A DNA stretch of 51,117 nt, from NCBI RefSeq assembly GCF_900188345.1, contig NZ_FZOD01000070.1:1-51117 (forward strand), read 5' to 3'. Of the stretch, positions 9,210 to 17,922 are shown one piece after another. Numbering within the stretch: the first letter of the stretch is position 1; every line of letters begins with the position of its first letter. Source of the stretch: Streptosporangium subroseum. Its GTDB lineage: Bacteria > Actinomycetota > Actinomycetes > Streptosporangiales > Streptosporangiaceae. The notes beneath the pieces are model-generated. The model did not search any database, was not told where the DNA came from, and was given only the letters and a program-made list of their open reading frames with translations. The translations under genes and the position numbers were made by a program.

Positions 9210-11612
9210 GTGAAACGCTCTGTTGCGTTTGCGCTAGTGGCCGCGACGACCAGTGTGGTCGTGGCACTGTCCACCGCATCGGCTGGAGCAGCCGGGCTGA
9301 CCGCCCTAGCTCCCCCCGACACCCCCGCCCAGTCCGCCGACCGCCTGGTCGAAGCCCATCCGGCCATCCTCAGGGCATCGGCCAGGGACCAGTTCCTCCG
9401 CCAGGGCTCCATCCCGGGCAAGGGAGGGCTCAACTACGTCTCCTACAGCCGCACCTACTCCGGTCTGCCGGTCTACGGCGGTGACTTCGTCGTCGTCACC
9501 AATCCCAGCGGCGGGGTGCTGAGCACGTCGATCGCCCAGAACGAGACGCTGAACGTCGGCGTCACCCCGACGGTGTCGGCGGACAGGGCCGCGGAGATCG
9601 CCAAGGCCGAGAGCACCGAGGTCACCGCGGCCTCCGCTCCGAAGCTGTCGGTGATGGCCCAGGGCTCGGGACGGCTCGCCTACGAAGTCGTCGTGAACGG
9701 CACGGCCCAGGGCCGCGAGAGCAAGCTCCACGTCTTCGTCGACGCCCAGACCGGTGAGGTCGCCGAGAAGTGGGACGAGGTCAAGGACGGCCAGGGCGCC
9801 AGCTACTACAACGGCCCGGTCACCATCGGCACCACCCTGTCCGGCTCGACCTACTCCATGGCCGACCCCGCCCGCTCGGGCGTCCGCTGCGGCGGCCAGA
9901 CCGGTACCACCTACACCGGGCCCGACGACAGCTGGGGCAACGCCACGGGCACCAACCTGGAGACCGCCTGCGTGGACGCGCTCTACGCGGTGGGCAAGGA
10001 ATGGGACATGCTGAGCGCGTGGCTCGGCCGTAACGGCATCAACGGCACCGGCGGCGGCTTCCCCATCAGGGTCGGGCTCAACGACGCCAACGCCTTCTGG
10101 AACGGCAGTTACACCAGCTTCGGCCACTCAGCCGACAACCAGCGCCAGGCGACCCCGCTCGACGTGGTGGCCCACGAGTTCGGCCATGCCATCTTCCAGA
10201 CCACCCCCGGCGGCTCGGGCGGCAGCAACGAGAAGGGCGGGCTCAACGAGTCGACCGGCGACATCTTCGGCGCGCTGACGGAGTTCTACGCCAACGAGCC
10301 GGCGCAGTACGACCCGCCGGACCTGAGCGTGGGCGAGGAGGTCAACCTGTCCGGCAACGGACCGATCCGCTACATGCACAGGCCTTCGCAGATCTCCGGT
10401 CACCCCGACTGCTACTCCTCCTCGGTGCCGAACCTTGAGGTGCACGCGGGCGCGGGCGTGCAGAACCACTGGTTCTACCTGCTCTCCCAGGGCACCAACC
10501 CGACCAACGGCCAGCCGGTCAGCCCCACCTGCAACGGCTCCAGCGTCACCGGGGTCGGCATCCAGAAGGCCGGCCAGATCTTCCTGGGCGCGCTGCAGCG
10601 CAAGACCACGACCTGGACCCACCAGCTCGTCCGCAGGGCCTCACTGGAGGCCGCGCTCCAGCTGTTCCCCGGCTCCTGCACCGAGTTCAACGCGACCAAG
10701 GCGGCCTGGACCGCGGTGAGCGTTCCCGCCGCCTCGGGCGAGCCCGCCTCCTGTGGGACGACGGTCAACGACTTCGCCCTGACGCTCAACCCGACCTCGG
10801 CGAACGTGCAGCCCGGCCAGCAGGCCACCGCGACGGTCGGCACGCAGACCACCGCGGGAAGCGCGCAGAGCGTGTCGTTCTCGGCGACCGGCCTGCCCTC
10901 GGGCGCGACCGCCTCCTTCAGCCCGGCGTCAGTGACCTCGGGCGGCTCCTCCACCCTGACGATCTCGGTCCCGTCGGGCGCCGCCTCCGGCTCCTACACC
11001 GTGACCGTCACCGGTGACGGGGCCAGCGTCGACAGAACGGCCACGTTCACGCTCACCGTCGGTGCGGCGGGCAACGTCGTCTTCAGCGACACGTTCGAGA
11101 CCAGCCTCGGCTGGACCACGAACGCGAGCGGCACCGACACCGCCACCTCCGGCGTGTGGGAGCGCGGCGACCCCGCGGCGACCACCTCCGCGGGAACGGC
11201 CCTCCAGATCGGCACCACCGTCAGCGGGAGCAACGATCTGGTGACCGGCCGCCTGGCCGGCACCGCCGCGGGTGACTACGACGTCGACGGCGGGCTGACC
11301 AGCATCAGGTCACCCGAGATCGCACTGCCCACCGGGACGCTGACGCTCAGCCTGTCCTGGTACCTCGCCCACCTCAACAACGCCTCCAGCGCCGACTACT
11401 TCCGGGTTCGCGTGCTGTCCGGCACCACCAGCACCCAGGTCTTCCAGCAGCTGGGCGCGGCCTCCAACCGCGTCGGAGCCTGGCAGACCGCGACGGTCAA
11501 CCTGTCGAGCTACGCGGGTCAGACCGTCCGGATCCTGATCGAGACCGCCGACACCTCGACGGCCAGCCTCATTGAGGCCGGGGTCGACAATGTGACGATC
11601 ACCAGATCCTGA
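9210..11612 (+). CDS. Secreted M4-family (thermolysin-like) zinc metalloprotease, multidomain
   Basis: An 800-residue exported protease. The signal peptide covers about 1-28. The FTP/PepSY propeptide spans about 40-185 and holds the protease inactive until processing. The M4 catalytic core spans about 190-510. Zinc ligands are His322 and His326 of HEFGH, with Glu323 as general base, and Glu347 of N-E-S-T-G-D-I-F-G. An Ig-like module (about 525-615) starts F-A-L-T-L-N-P-T-S-A-N-V. A C-terminal beta-sandwich (about 625-800) contains F-S-D-T-F-E-T and ends V-D-N-V-T-I-T-R-S. The GTG start is fixed by AAGGAG 7 nt upstream and the signal peptide. It likely degrades extracellular protein for nutrition. 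Confidence 0.93.
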   Translation: MKRSVAFALVAATTSVVVALSTASAGAAGLTALAPPDTPAQSADRLVEAHPAILRASARDQFLRQGSIPGKGGLNYVSYSRTYSGLPVYGGDFVVVTNPSGGVLSTSIAQNETLNVGVTPTVSADRAAEIAKAESTEVTAASAPKLSVMAQGSGRLAYEVVVNGTAQGRESKLHVFVDAQTGEVAEKWDEVKDGQGASYYNGPVTIGTTLSGSTYSMADPARSGVRCGGQTGTTYTGPDDSWGNATGTNLETACVDALYAVGKEWDMLSAWLGRNGINGTGGGFPIRVGLNDANAFWNGSYTSFGHSADNQRQATPLDVVAHEFGHAIFQTTPGGSGGSNEKGGLNESTGDIFGALTEFYANEPAQYDPPDLSVGEEVNLSGNGPIRYMHRPSQISGHPDCYSSSVPNLEVHAGAGVQNHWFYLLSQGTNPTNGQPVSPTCNGSSVTGVGIQKAGQIFLGALQRKTTTWTHQLVRRASLEAALQLFPGSCTEFNATKAAWTAVSVPAASGEPASCGTTVNDFALTLNPTSANVQPGQQATATVGTQTTAGSAQSVSFSATGLPSGATASFSPASVTSGGSSTLTISVPSGAASGSYTVTVTGDGASVDRTATFTLTVGAAGNVVFSDTFETSLGWTTNASGTDTATSGVWERGDPAATTSAGTALQIGTTVSGSNDLVTGRLAGTAAGDYDVDGGLTSIRSPEIALPTGTLTLSLSWYLAHLNNASSADYFRVRVLSGTTSTQVFQQLGAASNRVGAWQTATVNLSSYAGQTVRILIETADTSTASLIEAGVDNVTITRS

Positions 11613-11626
11613 TTCTCATTTCCTTC

Positions 11627-11659
11627 GCGGCCCCGGCTCCTTACAGGCGCCGGGGCCGC
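11627..11659 (+). terminator. GC-rich hairpin after the M4 protease gene
   Basis: Perfect 11-bp stem (arms 11627-11637 and 11649-11659) with an 11-nt loop, starting 15 nt after the stop codon. There is no T-run, as is usual for actinomycete terminators. Confidence 0.65.
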
Positions 11660-11870
11660 GTCATGTCCGGCGCGCCTGTAAGGCGAAGACCATACGCGGC
11701 ATCTCGCGCGCCATATATCAATTCGATCCATCACAATTTGATATTCGCCATTTCATCTGATGCATGGTATTCACCGAGCCGAGCCGTTCGAACCGACAGC
11801 GCGGCAAGAACCATCAGAATCTTCGATATATAACCCATTTCGGAGTGGGGTTTCAGGCTAGGCTTGGACC
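11660..11870. other. Upstream region of the rhamnulokinase gene
   Basis: AT-rich non-coding region. An inverted repeat with arms TATCAATT (11716-11723) and AATTTGATA (11735-11743) is a plausible operator. TATATAACC near 11827 may be part of the promoter. No clear Shine-Dalgarno precedes the GTG at 11871. Confidence 0.4.
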
Positions 11871-13457
11871 GTGCCCGCCTATGTGGCCGTGGATCTCGGA
11901 GCTGAAAGCGGCCGGGTGCTGACCGGCGAATTCGATGGTGAACGACTCTCGGTCAGGGAAGTGCACCGTTTCGCCAACCGTCCGGTCCGCATTCTCGACG
12001 ATCTGCACTGGGACGTCCTCAGCCTCCTGGCGGAGACCCGCAGGGGAATCGCGCTGGCCGCCTCCCGGAGCCGGGTCACGAGCGTCGGCGTGAACGCCTG
12101 GGGCAACGACTTCGCACTCCTCGACCGCGGCAGACGGCTTCTGGCCAACCCCCGCCACCACCGTGACCCCTACGCCTCGGGCCTGATGGGTCTCGTCTCC
12201 TCCCAGGAGCACTACGAGGTGACCGGCGTCCAGCCCATGCCGACCAACACGGCCTGCCAGCTGCTGGCACACGCCGGGTCCCCACTGCTGGAGGCGGCCG
12301 ACCACCTGGCGATGCTGCCCGATCTGTTCACGCTCTGGCTGAGCGGCGAGACGCTCACCGAACGGACGATCGCGAGCACGAGCCAGCTGCTGGACGCCAG
12401 GACCGGCCGGTGGTCGAGCGGCCTCATCGCCCGCCTCGGCCTCCCCCGCCGCCTCTTCGCCCATCCGATCGTCGAGCCGGGCACGGTCGCCGGACCGCTG
12501 CGCGGTGAGGGCCCCGGCGGGGCCGGCGGCCCCGACGGCATCACCGTCGTCGCCGTGGCGGGTCACGACACCGCCTCGGCGGTGGCGGCGCTTCCCGTCT
12601 CCTCCGGCTCGGTCGGCTACATCTCGTGCGGTACGTGGTCGCTGGCCGGGCTGGAGATCGACAGGCCGATCACGACCAGGGACGCCAGGCTCGCGGGCTT
12701 CACCAACGAGGGCGGCGTCACGGGGACCGTGCGGTTCATGCGCAACCTCAACGGCCTCTGGCTGCTCCAGGAGTGCCGCCGGGTCTGGGGCGCACGGATC
12801 TCGTACGCGGATCTGGTCTCCGAGGCCGCCGCCGCGCCCCCCTTCGGGCCCCTGATCGATCCCGACCATCCGGGGTTCCTCCAGCCCGGGGACATGCCGG
12901 CCAGGATCGCGGCCTTCTGCCTCTCGACCGGCCAGTCCCCGCCCGCGAACCGCGCCCAGACGGTGCGCTGCGTCCTGGAGAGCCTGGCGTGCTCCCACTG
13001 ATGGGCCCTGGAGCAGGCGGAGTTCCTCAGCGACCGCCGGGTGGAGGCCGTACACCTCGTGGGAGGCGGGGCCTCCAGCGACACGCTCTGCCGGCTCACG
13101 GCCGACTTCGGCGGGCGTCCCGTGCTCGCGGGGCCGGTAGAGGCGGTCGGGATCGGCAACCTGCTGATCCAGGTCATGGCCGACGGCCGCATCGGCTCCC
13201 TCACCGAGTTGCGCGAGGTCGCCCGCCGTTCGTTCCGGCCCCGGCTGTTCGTCCCCGACGACGGTCGCGAGCCGTACGAGATCGCCTACTCCCGATTCCG
13301 GCAGCTGACCGGTATCAGCAGATTCTGGAGCAAGGCCGCGCCCACGGTGAGCACGCGCGCGGACGGGGTGGTCGCGGGAACGCGCCATCATCGCCGAGAG
13401 CCCTCATCGCACGAACGCGCCGTCGTCGGCGAGGGCTCTCATCTCAGGGAATCGTAG
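11871..13457 (+). pseudogene. rhaB: Rhamnulokinase interrupted by an in-frame TGA
   Basis: FGGY-family kinase that phosphorylates L-rhamnulose at O1. The frame from GTG reads A-Y-V-A-V-D-L-G-A-E-S-G-R-V with family segments G-V-N-A-W-G-N-D-F, M-P-T-N-T and S-C-G-T-W-S-L-A-G-L. It meets TGA at 12999-13001, giving 376 residues. The same frame then resumes without shift as W-A-L-E-Q-A-E-F-L-S-D-R-R-V-E, through the C-terminal V-G-G-G-A-S-S-D-T-L-C-R-L-T-A-D to a stop at 13455-13457. In homologues the TGA position is normally an Arg (R-W-A-L), so one CGA-to-TGA change explains it. The truncated product lacks the C-terminal ATP-binding subdomain and should be inactive. A sequencing error or readthrough is possible. 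Confidence 0.88.
13396..13440. terminator. Hairpin between convergent rhaB and dehydratase genes
   Basis: Perfect 10-bp inverted repeat GAGAGCCCTC / GAGGGCTCTC (13396-13405 and 13431-13440). It lies inside the open 3' tail of the kinase frame and close to the end of the leftward dehydratase gene, so it may serve both strands. Confidence 0.5.
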
Positions 13458-13493
13458 GGAGTCGTCGGGCCGCACCGCCGTCGACGAGAGCCG

Positions 13494-15209
13494 TCAGTGG
13501 GATTCGCGGGAGACCTGGTGCCCGCTGGAGCCGACGAGGAAGTCGAGGTCGGCGCCCTGGTCGGCCTGCATCACGTGATCGACGTAGAGGCGCTCCCATC
13601 CCCGGGCGGGCGCGGCGAAACCCGCCCGCATCGCGGCCGAGGGCTTGCGCTGTTCCAGGTCCCGCTGCGGGATGTCGAGCTCCAGGCGCCTGGCCTCGAC
13701 GTCCAGGATGACGGGGTCGCCGGTCTCGACCAGCCCCAGCGGGCCGCCCGCCGCCGCCTCGGGCGCCACGTGCAGGACCACCGTCCCGTACGCGGTGCCG
13801 CTCATGCGGCCGTCGCAGATGCGCACCATGTCCCGCACCCCCCGCTCCAGGAGCTTGGCCGGCAACGGCATGTTCGCCACCTCCGGCATCCCCGGGTAGC
13901 CCTTGGGGCCGCAGCCGCGCAGCACGAGCACCGAGGAGGCGTCCACGTCGAGGCCGGGGTCGTCGATCCGGGCGTGCATGTCCTCGACGCTGTCGAAAAC
14001 GAGGGCCCTGCCGCGGTGGCTCATCAGCTCGGGCGAGGCCGCGGCGGGCTTGATGACCGCGCCGCCCGGCGCGAGGTTGCCGTAGAGCACGGCGATGCCC
14101 GCGGCGATCTGCAACGGCTCGTCGCGCGGGCGGATGACGGTCCTGTCCCAGATCTGCGCCTCGTCCAGGTATTCGACCAGCGACCTGCCGGTCACGGTCA
14201 GCGCGTCGGGGTCCAGCAGGTCACGGACCTCGCGCAGTACGGCCTGCAGCCCGCCCGCGCGGTGGAAGTCCTCCATCAGGTGCCGGCCCGCGGGCTGCAG
14301 ATCGACCAGGAGCGGCACCGCGGCGCCGGTGCGGTCGAAGTCGTCGAGCGAGAGCTCGATGCCGAGCCGCCCCGCGATGGCCAGCAGGTGCACCACCGCG
14401 TTGGTCGAGCCGCCGATCGCCGCCAGCGCCACGATCGCGTTGAGGAACGAGCCCCTGCTCAGCAGGTTGCTCGGGCGGCACCCCCGCTCGATGAGCTCGA
14501 CGGCCAGCCGGCCGGTCTCATGGGCGCTCTGGAGCAGACGGCTGTCGGGGGCCGGGGTGCCGGCGACGCCGGGGACGATGATGCCGAGCGCCTCGGCGAC
14601 GCAGGCCATGGTCGAGGCCGTGCCCATGGTGTTGCAGTGCCCCCGGCTGCGGATCATCGATGATTCCGACCGCATGAACGCCTTCTCCGACAGCGTGCCC
14701 GCGCGAACCTCCTCGCTGAGCCTCCACACGTCCGTGCCGCAGCCCAGTGCCACCCCCCGGAAGGTTCCGGTCAGCATGGGGCCGCCGGGCATCACCACGG
14801 CGGGCAGGTCGACGGAGGCCGCGGCCATCAGCAGGGACGGAATGGTCTTGTCGCAGCCGCCCAGCAGGACCACGCCGTCGACGGGGTTGGCCCGCAGCAT
14901 CTCCTCGGTCGCCATCGCGGCCATGTTGCGCCACAGCATCGCGGTCGGCCTGACCAGGGTCTCTCCCAGGGAGACGACCGGAAGGTTCATCGGGACGCCC
15001 CCGGCCTCCCAGATTCCCTGTTTGACGCTCTCGGCGACCTCGTTGAGGTGGGAGTTGCAGGGGGTCAGATCGGAGGCGGTGTTGGCGATCGCGATGTGCG
15101 GCCGGCCGTCGAAGGCGTGCTCCGGTAGCCCCCGCCGCATCCAGGCCCGGTGGATGTAGGCGTTTCGGTCGGTTCCCGCGTACCACTGAGAGCTGCGCTG
15201 CTCCGCCAT
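13494..15209 (-). CDS. IlvD/Edd-family sugar-acid dehydratase
   Basis: A 571-residue Fe-S dehydratase that removes water from an aldonic acid to give a 2-keto-3-deoxy acid. Cysteines that should hold the cluster are Cys51 (D-L-T-P-C-N-S-H), Cys119 (G-G-C-D-K-T) and Cys192 (G-H-C-N-T-M-G-T). The 68/73 spacing matches pentonate dehydratases such as L-arabinonate dehydratase, favouring a [2Fe-2S] sugar-acid enzyme over the amino-acid enzyme IlvD. The ATG at 15209 fits the family start; an upstream in-frame GTG at 15242 would add 11 residues read from a duplicated GGTGGGGGCGAA block. It is divergent from a zinc dehydrogenase that may make its substrate. The sugar is not known. Confidence 0.85.
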   Translation of the reverse strand: MAEQRSSQWYAGTDRNAYIHRAWMRRGLPEHAFDGRPHIAIANTASDLTPCNSHLNEVAESVKQGIWEAGGVPMNLPVVSLGETLVRPTAMLWRNMAAMATEEMLRANPVDGVVLLGGCDKTIPSLLMAAASVDLPAVVMPGGPMLTGTFRGVALGCGTDVWRLSEEVRAGTLSEKAFMRSESSMIRSRGHCNTMGTASTMACVAEALGIIVPGVAGTPAPDSRLLQSAHETGRLAVELIERGCRPSNLLSRGSFLNAIVALAAIGGSTNAVVHLLAIAGRLGIELSLDDFDRTGAAVPLLVDLQPAGRHLMEDFHRAGGLQAVLREVRDLLDPDALTVTGRSLVEYLDEAQIWDRTVIRPRDEPLQIAAGIAVLYGNLAPGGAVIKPAAASPELMSHRGRALVFDSVEDMHARIDDPGLDVDASSVLVLRGCGPKGYPGMPEVANMPLPAKLLERGVRDMVRICDGRMSGTAYGTVVLHVAPEAAAGGPLGLVETGDPVILDVEARRLELDIPQRDLEQRKPSAAMRAGFAAPARGWERLYVDHVMQADQGADLDFLVGSSGHQVSRESH

Positions 15210-15242
15210 CAGATCTTCGCCCCCACCATTCGCCCCCACCAC

Positions 15243-15344
15243 CAGATATTTGCCCTATATAGAGCTTTGATCCCCTTTAGACGTATAAGACCGCTTCCGG
15301 AACGGTAGTCTAACGTCCGGATTTCAGACCGGAAGGCCCCACGC
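15243..15344. promoter_or_regulatory. Divergent control region with nested inverted repeats
   Basis: About 100 nt separate the leftward dehydratase and rightward dehydrogenase. Two inverted repeats are visible: TTAGAC (15277-15282) with GTCTAA (15308-15313), and CTTCCGG (15294-15300) with CCGGAAG (15329-15335). The left side is AT-rich (TATATAGAG near 15257). A shared regulator is likely, but no regulator gene is adjacent. Confidence 0.4.
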
Positions 15345-16358
15345 GTGAGAGCTTTCGTCGTCACCGGGCCCCGCCGGTTCGCGGTGGAGGACGTCGAACC
15401 CCCGGTCGCGGCGGCGGGACAGGTCGTGGTCGACGTCGAGCGGGCCGGGGTGTGCGGCACCGACGTCGAATTCTTCACCGGCGAGATGGCCTACCTCCAC
15501 CAGGGACACGCCGAATACCCGATGCGCCTCGGGCACGAGTGGTGCGGGACCGTCTCCGCCGTCGGCGACGGCGTCGACGAGGCCTGGATCGGCCGGCGCG
15601 CCACCGGCGACACCATGCTCGGCTGCGGCCGGTGCCGCCGCTGCCTGAACGGGCTGCAGCACGTGTGCGAGGACCGCTTCGAGATCGGCATCCGCGGCGG
15701 GTGGCCCGGCGCCCTGGCCGAGCGGATGGCGGTCCCGGTCACGGCGCTGCACGCGCTGCCGGACACGGTCGACGCGACGGCCGGGGCCCTGGTCGAGCCG
15801 GGCGGCAACGCCCTGCGGGCCGTACGGGGGGCGGCGCTGGAGGCGGGAGCCAGGGTGCTGGTGCTCGGACCGGGCACGATCGGCCTGCTCGCTGCCCGGT
15901 TCGCCCTCGCCCATGGCGCGGAGGTTCACATCATGGGCCTGTCCCAGCGATCTCTGGACTTCGCCCGCACGCTCGGGGTGCACGGCGCCTGGACCGCGGA
16001 CCGGCTTCCCCCGCTGCCCTTCGACGCCGTCATCGACGCCTCCAACGCCCCCGGGCTACCGGCGCTGGCCCTTGACCTGGTCGAACCGGGAAAACGGGTG
16101 GTCTACATCGGCCTCGCGGGCGGCCCCAGCACCGTCGACACCCGCACGATGGTGCTCAAGGACGTCACGGCCGTCGGGGTCCTGAGCGCCTCCCCCGGGC
16201 TCGCCGGCACGATCGAGCACTACGCCTCCGGATCGGTGGACCCGCGACCGCTCGTGGCGGCCACCGTCGGGCTCGACGAGGTGGGCGAGGTTCTCGCGGG
16301 GTCGCGCCCCGCCGGTTCCGGCCCGGGACCCAAGATCCACGTCGACCCTCGCATCTGA
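15345..16358 (+). CDS. Zinc-dependent medium-chain dehydrogenase, sugar/polyol type
   Basis: A 337-residue cytosolic MDR dehydrogenase. The GroES-like domain (about 1-150) has the catalytic zinc site: Cys in V-C-G-T-D and the G-H-E-W pair. A four-Cys structural zinc lobe reads L-G-C-G-R-C-R-R-C with V-C-E-D. The Rossmann domain (about 150-300) has L-G-P-G-T-I-G-L-L-A. The GTG start has GGAAGG about 8 nt upstream. It resembles threonine/sorbitol/glucose dehydrogenases. Divergence from the sugar-acid dehydratase suggests it oxidises the sugar or a later intermediate, an inference from context. Confidence 0.85.
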   Translation: MRAFVVTGPRRFAVEDVEPPVAAAGQVVVDVERAGVCGTDVEFFTGEMAYLHQGHAEYPMRLGHEWCGTVSAVGDGVDEAWIGRRATGDTMLGCGRCRRCLNGLQHVCEDRFEIGIRGGWPGALAERMAVPVTALHALPDTVDATAGALVEPGGNALRAVRGAALEAGARVLVLGPGTIGLLAARFALAHGAEVHIMGLSQRSLDFARTLGVHGAWTADRLPPLPFDAVIDASNAPGLPALALDLVEPGKRVVYIGLAGGPSTVDTRTMVLKDVTAVGVLSASPGLAGTIEHYASGSVDPRPLVAATVGLDEVGEVLAGSRPAGSGPGPKIHVDPRI

Positions 16359-16498
16359 CCGCCTCATACGCGGATGGCCCGCTCGATCACCTGGCCTTCA
16401 CGGGTGAGCACGGCCGGTGCCGAGACCGATGCCCACGGTGAGGGGCGGAGGCCAAGCGTGTGGTGTCGAGCACGGCAGGCCGGGGAAGGCAACGGTTC

Positions 16499-17290
16499 AT
16501 GACGAAGACAGACAAGCGAAACGTGCTGGTCAGCGGCTCGACCTCCGGTATCGGCGAGGCCATCGCCACCGCCTTCGCCCGCGACGGCGCGACGGTCGTG
16601 ATCAACGGCCGGGACCGGGAGCGGACCGAGGCCGCGGCCGAACGGATCCGCTCCGCCACCGGTCACGACGGACTGATCCCCGTGGCGGCCGATCTGGGAA
16701 CCGCGGAAGGCACACAGATCATGTTCGACGCCGTGCCGCACGTGGACGTGCTGGTGAACAACCTCGGCATCTTCGGCGCCGTCCCGCTCTTCGAGATCAC
16801 CGACGAGGAGTGGCGACGCTACTTCGAGGTGAACGTCCTCAGCGGAGTGCGCCTCGCCCGTCACTACACCCCGCCGATGGTGAAGAGCGGCTGGGGCCGC
16901 GTGATCTTCATCAGCAGCGAATCCTCGCTGATGACCCCCAGCGAGATGGTGCACTACGGGGTCACCAAGACCGCGCAGCTCTCGGTGTCGCGCGGCCTGG
17001 CGCAGGAGGTCGCCGGCACCGGCGTCACCGTCAACGCCATACTCGCGGGGCCCACGCTCACCCCGGGCGTCGCGACGTTCATCGCCGATCGCGTCGGGGC
17101 GGACGTCCCGTTCGAGGAGGCCGAGCGGCGTTTCATGGCCGAGGAGCGCCCCGGCTCGCTCCTGCGGCGGTTGATCCGGCCCGAGGAGATCGCCAGTCTG
17201 GTTCACTACGTCGGCTCGGACGCCGCCTCGGCCACCACCGGCGCCGCGCTACGGGTCGACGGCGGCCTGGTGCCCACCGTCGTCCCCTGA
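16499..17290 (+). CDS. SDR-family oxidoreductase
   Basis: A 263-residue short-chain dehydrogenase/reductase. The cofactor loop reads S-G-S-T-S-G-I-G near residue 12, the N-N-L-G motif replaces the usual N-N-A-G, and the catalytic Ser and Y-G-V-T-K follow (I-S-S-E-S and H-Y-G-V-T-K). The C-terminus has the common G-A-A-L-R-V-D-G-G segment. Arg in N-G-R-D suggests NADP preference. The ATG at 16499 follows GGGGAAGG. It lies 140 nt downstream of the zinc dehydrogenase in the same direction and probably belongs to the same sugar pathway. Several SDRs of this type are gluconate- or ketose-specific, but the substrate cannot be read here. Confidence 0.85.
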   Translation: MTKTDKRNVLVSGSTSGIGEAIATAFARDGATVVINGRDRERTEAAAERIRSATGHDGLIPVAADLGTAEGTQIMFDAVPHVDVLVNNLGIFGAVPLFEITDEEWRRYFEVNVLSGVRLARHYTPPMVKSGWGRVIFISSESSLMTPSEMVHYGVTKTAQLSVSRGLAQEVAGTGVTVNAILAGPTLTPGVATFIADRVGADVPFEEAERRFMAEERPGSLLRRLIRPEEIASLVHYVGSDAASATTGAALRVDGGLVPTVVP

Positions 17291-17330
17291 CCGGCCGCCG
17301 GCACGAGGACGTCTCCGGACACGGTAGTGA

Positions 17331-17792
17331 TCCCCGGGGTCGACGGAGACCTCCTACGCGCGGGTCTTCGAGCACGCGGTCCCGGGACTGGGCAACAAAT
17401 ACGTCATGACCTTCATGGGGGTCACCTCGGGCAGCCGCAAGATCTTTTGGGGACGGTCGTCCGACGGCAAGAGGTGGCAGTTCGATCCGACCCCGCTGGT
17501 GTCGCCGGGCCCCGACCAGCAGACCGGCATCGCCGCGCCCGCCCTGCTCAAGCGCTACGGCACCGCCTACGTCGTCTATCACGGCGGCAGCGGAAACATG
17601 TTCATCACCGAGGTGGGCAACGCCTTCGACCGGGAGATCCATCTCGGAGTCTTCCACCGGGCCATGGCCGGCGCTCCCGACAACGGCCGCAGCGCCGCGC
17701 CCTCCTTCGGCACCGACGGTGGCGTGGAGTACATGTTCTACGAGGCCGGCCAGTGCGGATCCACCCGTATCGCCCTCGCCCGCGCCGTGTAG
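17331..17792 (+). pseudogene. 5'-truncated five-bladed-propeller glycosidase (GH43/GH32-like) fragment
   Basis: An open frame of about 153 codons with no ribosome site at its 5' end. It enters mid-protein as T-S-Y-A-R-V-F-E-H-A-V-P-G-L-G-N-K-Y-V-M and continues G-R-S-S-D-G-K-R-W-Q-F, V-Y-H-G-G-S-G and F-Y-E-A-G-Q-C-G-S-T-R-I-A-L-A. These are repeat-blade patterns of GH43/GH32-type beta-propeller glycosidases. The N-terminal blades are missing, so it is a remnant; an internal ATG at 17406 could give at most 128 residues. It supports the view that this was once a carbohydrate-use locus. Confidence 0.55.
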
Positions 17793-17849
17793 GACCGGTT
17801 CTTCCGCCCGCAGGTTTCGCCCAGGTCGATCCGAGGTGTCCTTACACGA

Positions 17850-17892
17850 GCCGTGCCGGTGGCCCCGCGAAACGCGGGATCACCGGCACGGC
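17850..17892. terminator. Bipartite hairpin terminator between convergent genes
   Basis: Outer perfect 12-bp stem (17850-17861 with 17881-17892) encloses an inner CCCGCG-AAA-CGCGGG hairpin (17864-17878). It lies between the rightward glycosidase fragment and the leftward DUF1996 gene and can act in both directions. Confidence 0.75.
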
Positions 17893-17922
17893 ACATCATG
17901 TGAAACTAGCGACCGGGATCGG

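Noticed and set aside
12999..13001. TGA in rhaB as a selenocysteine codon
   Set aside because: Homologues carry Arg, not Cys, at this position. I see no convincing selenocysteine insertion hairpin immediately downstream.
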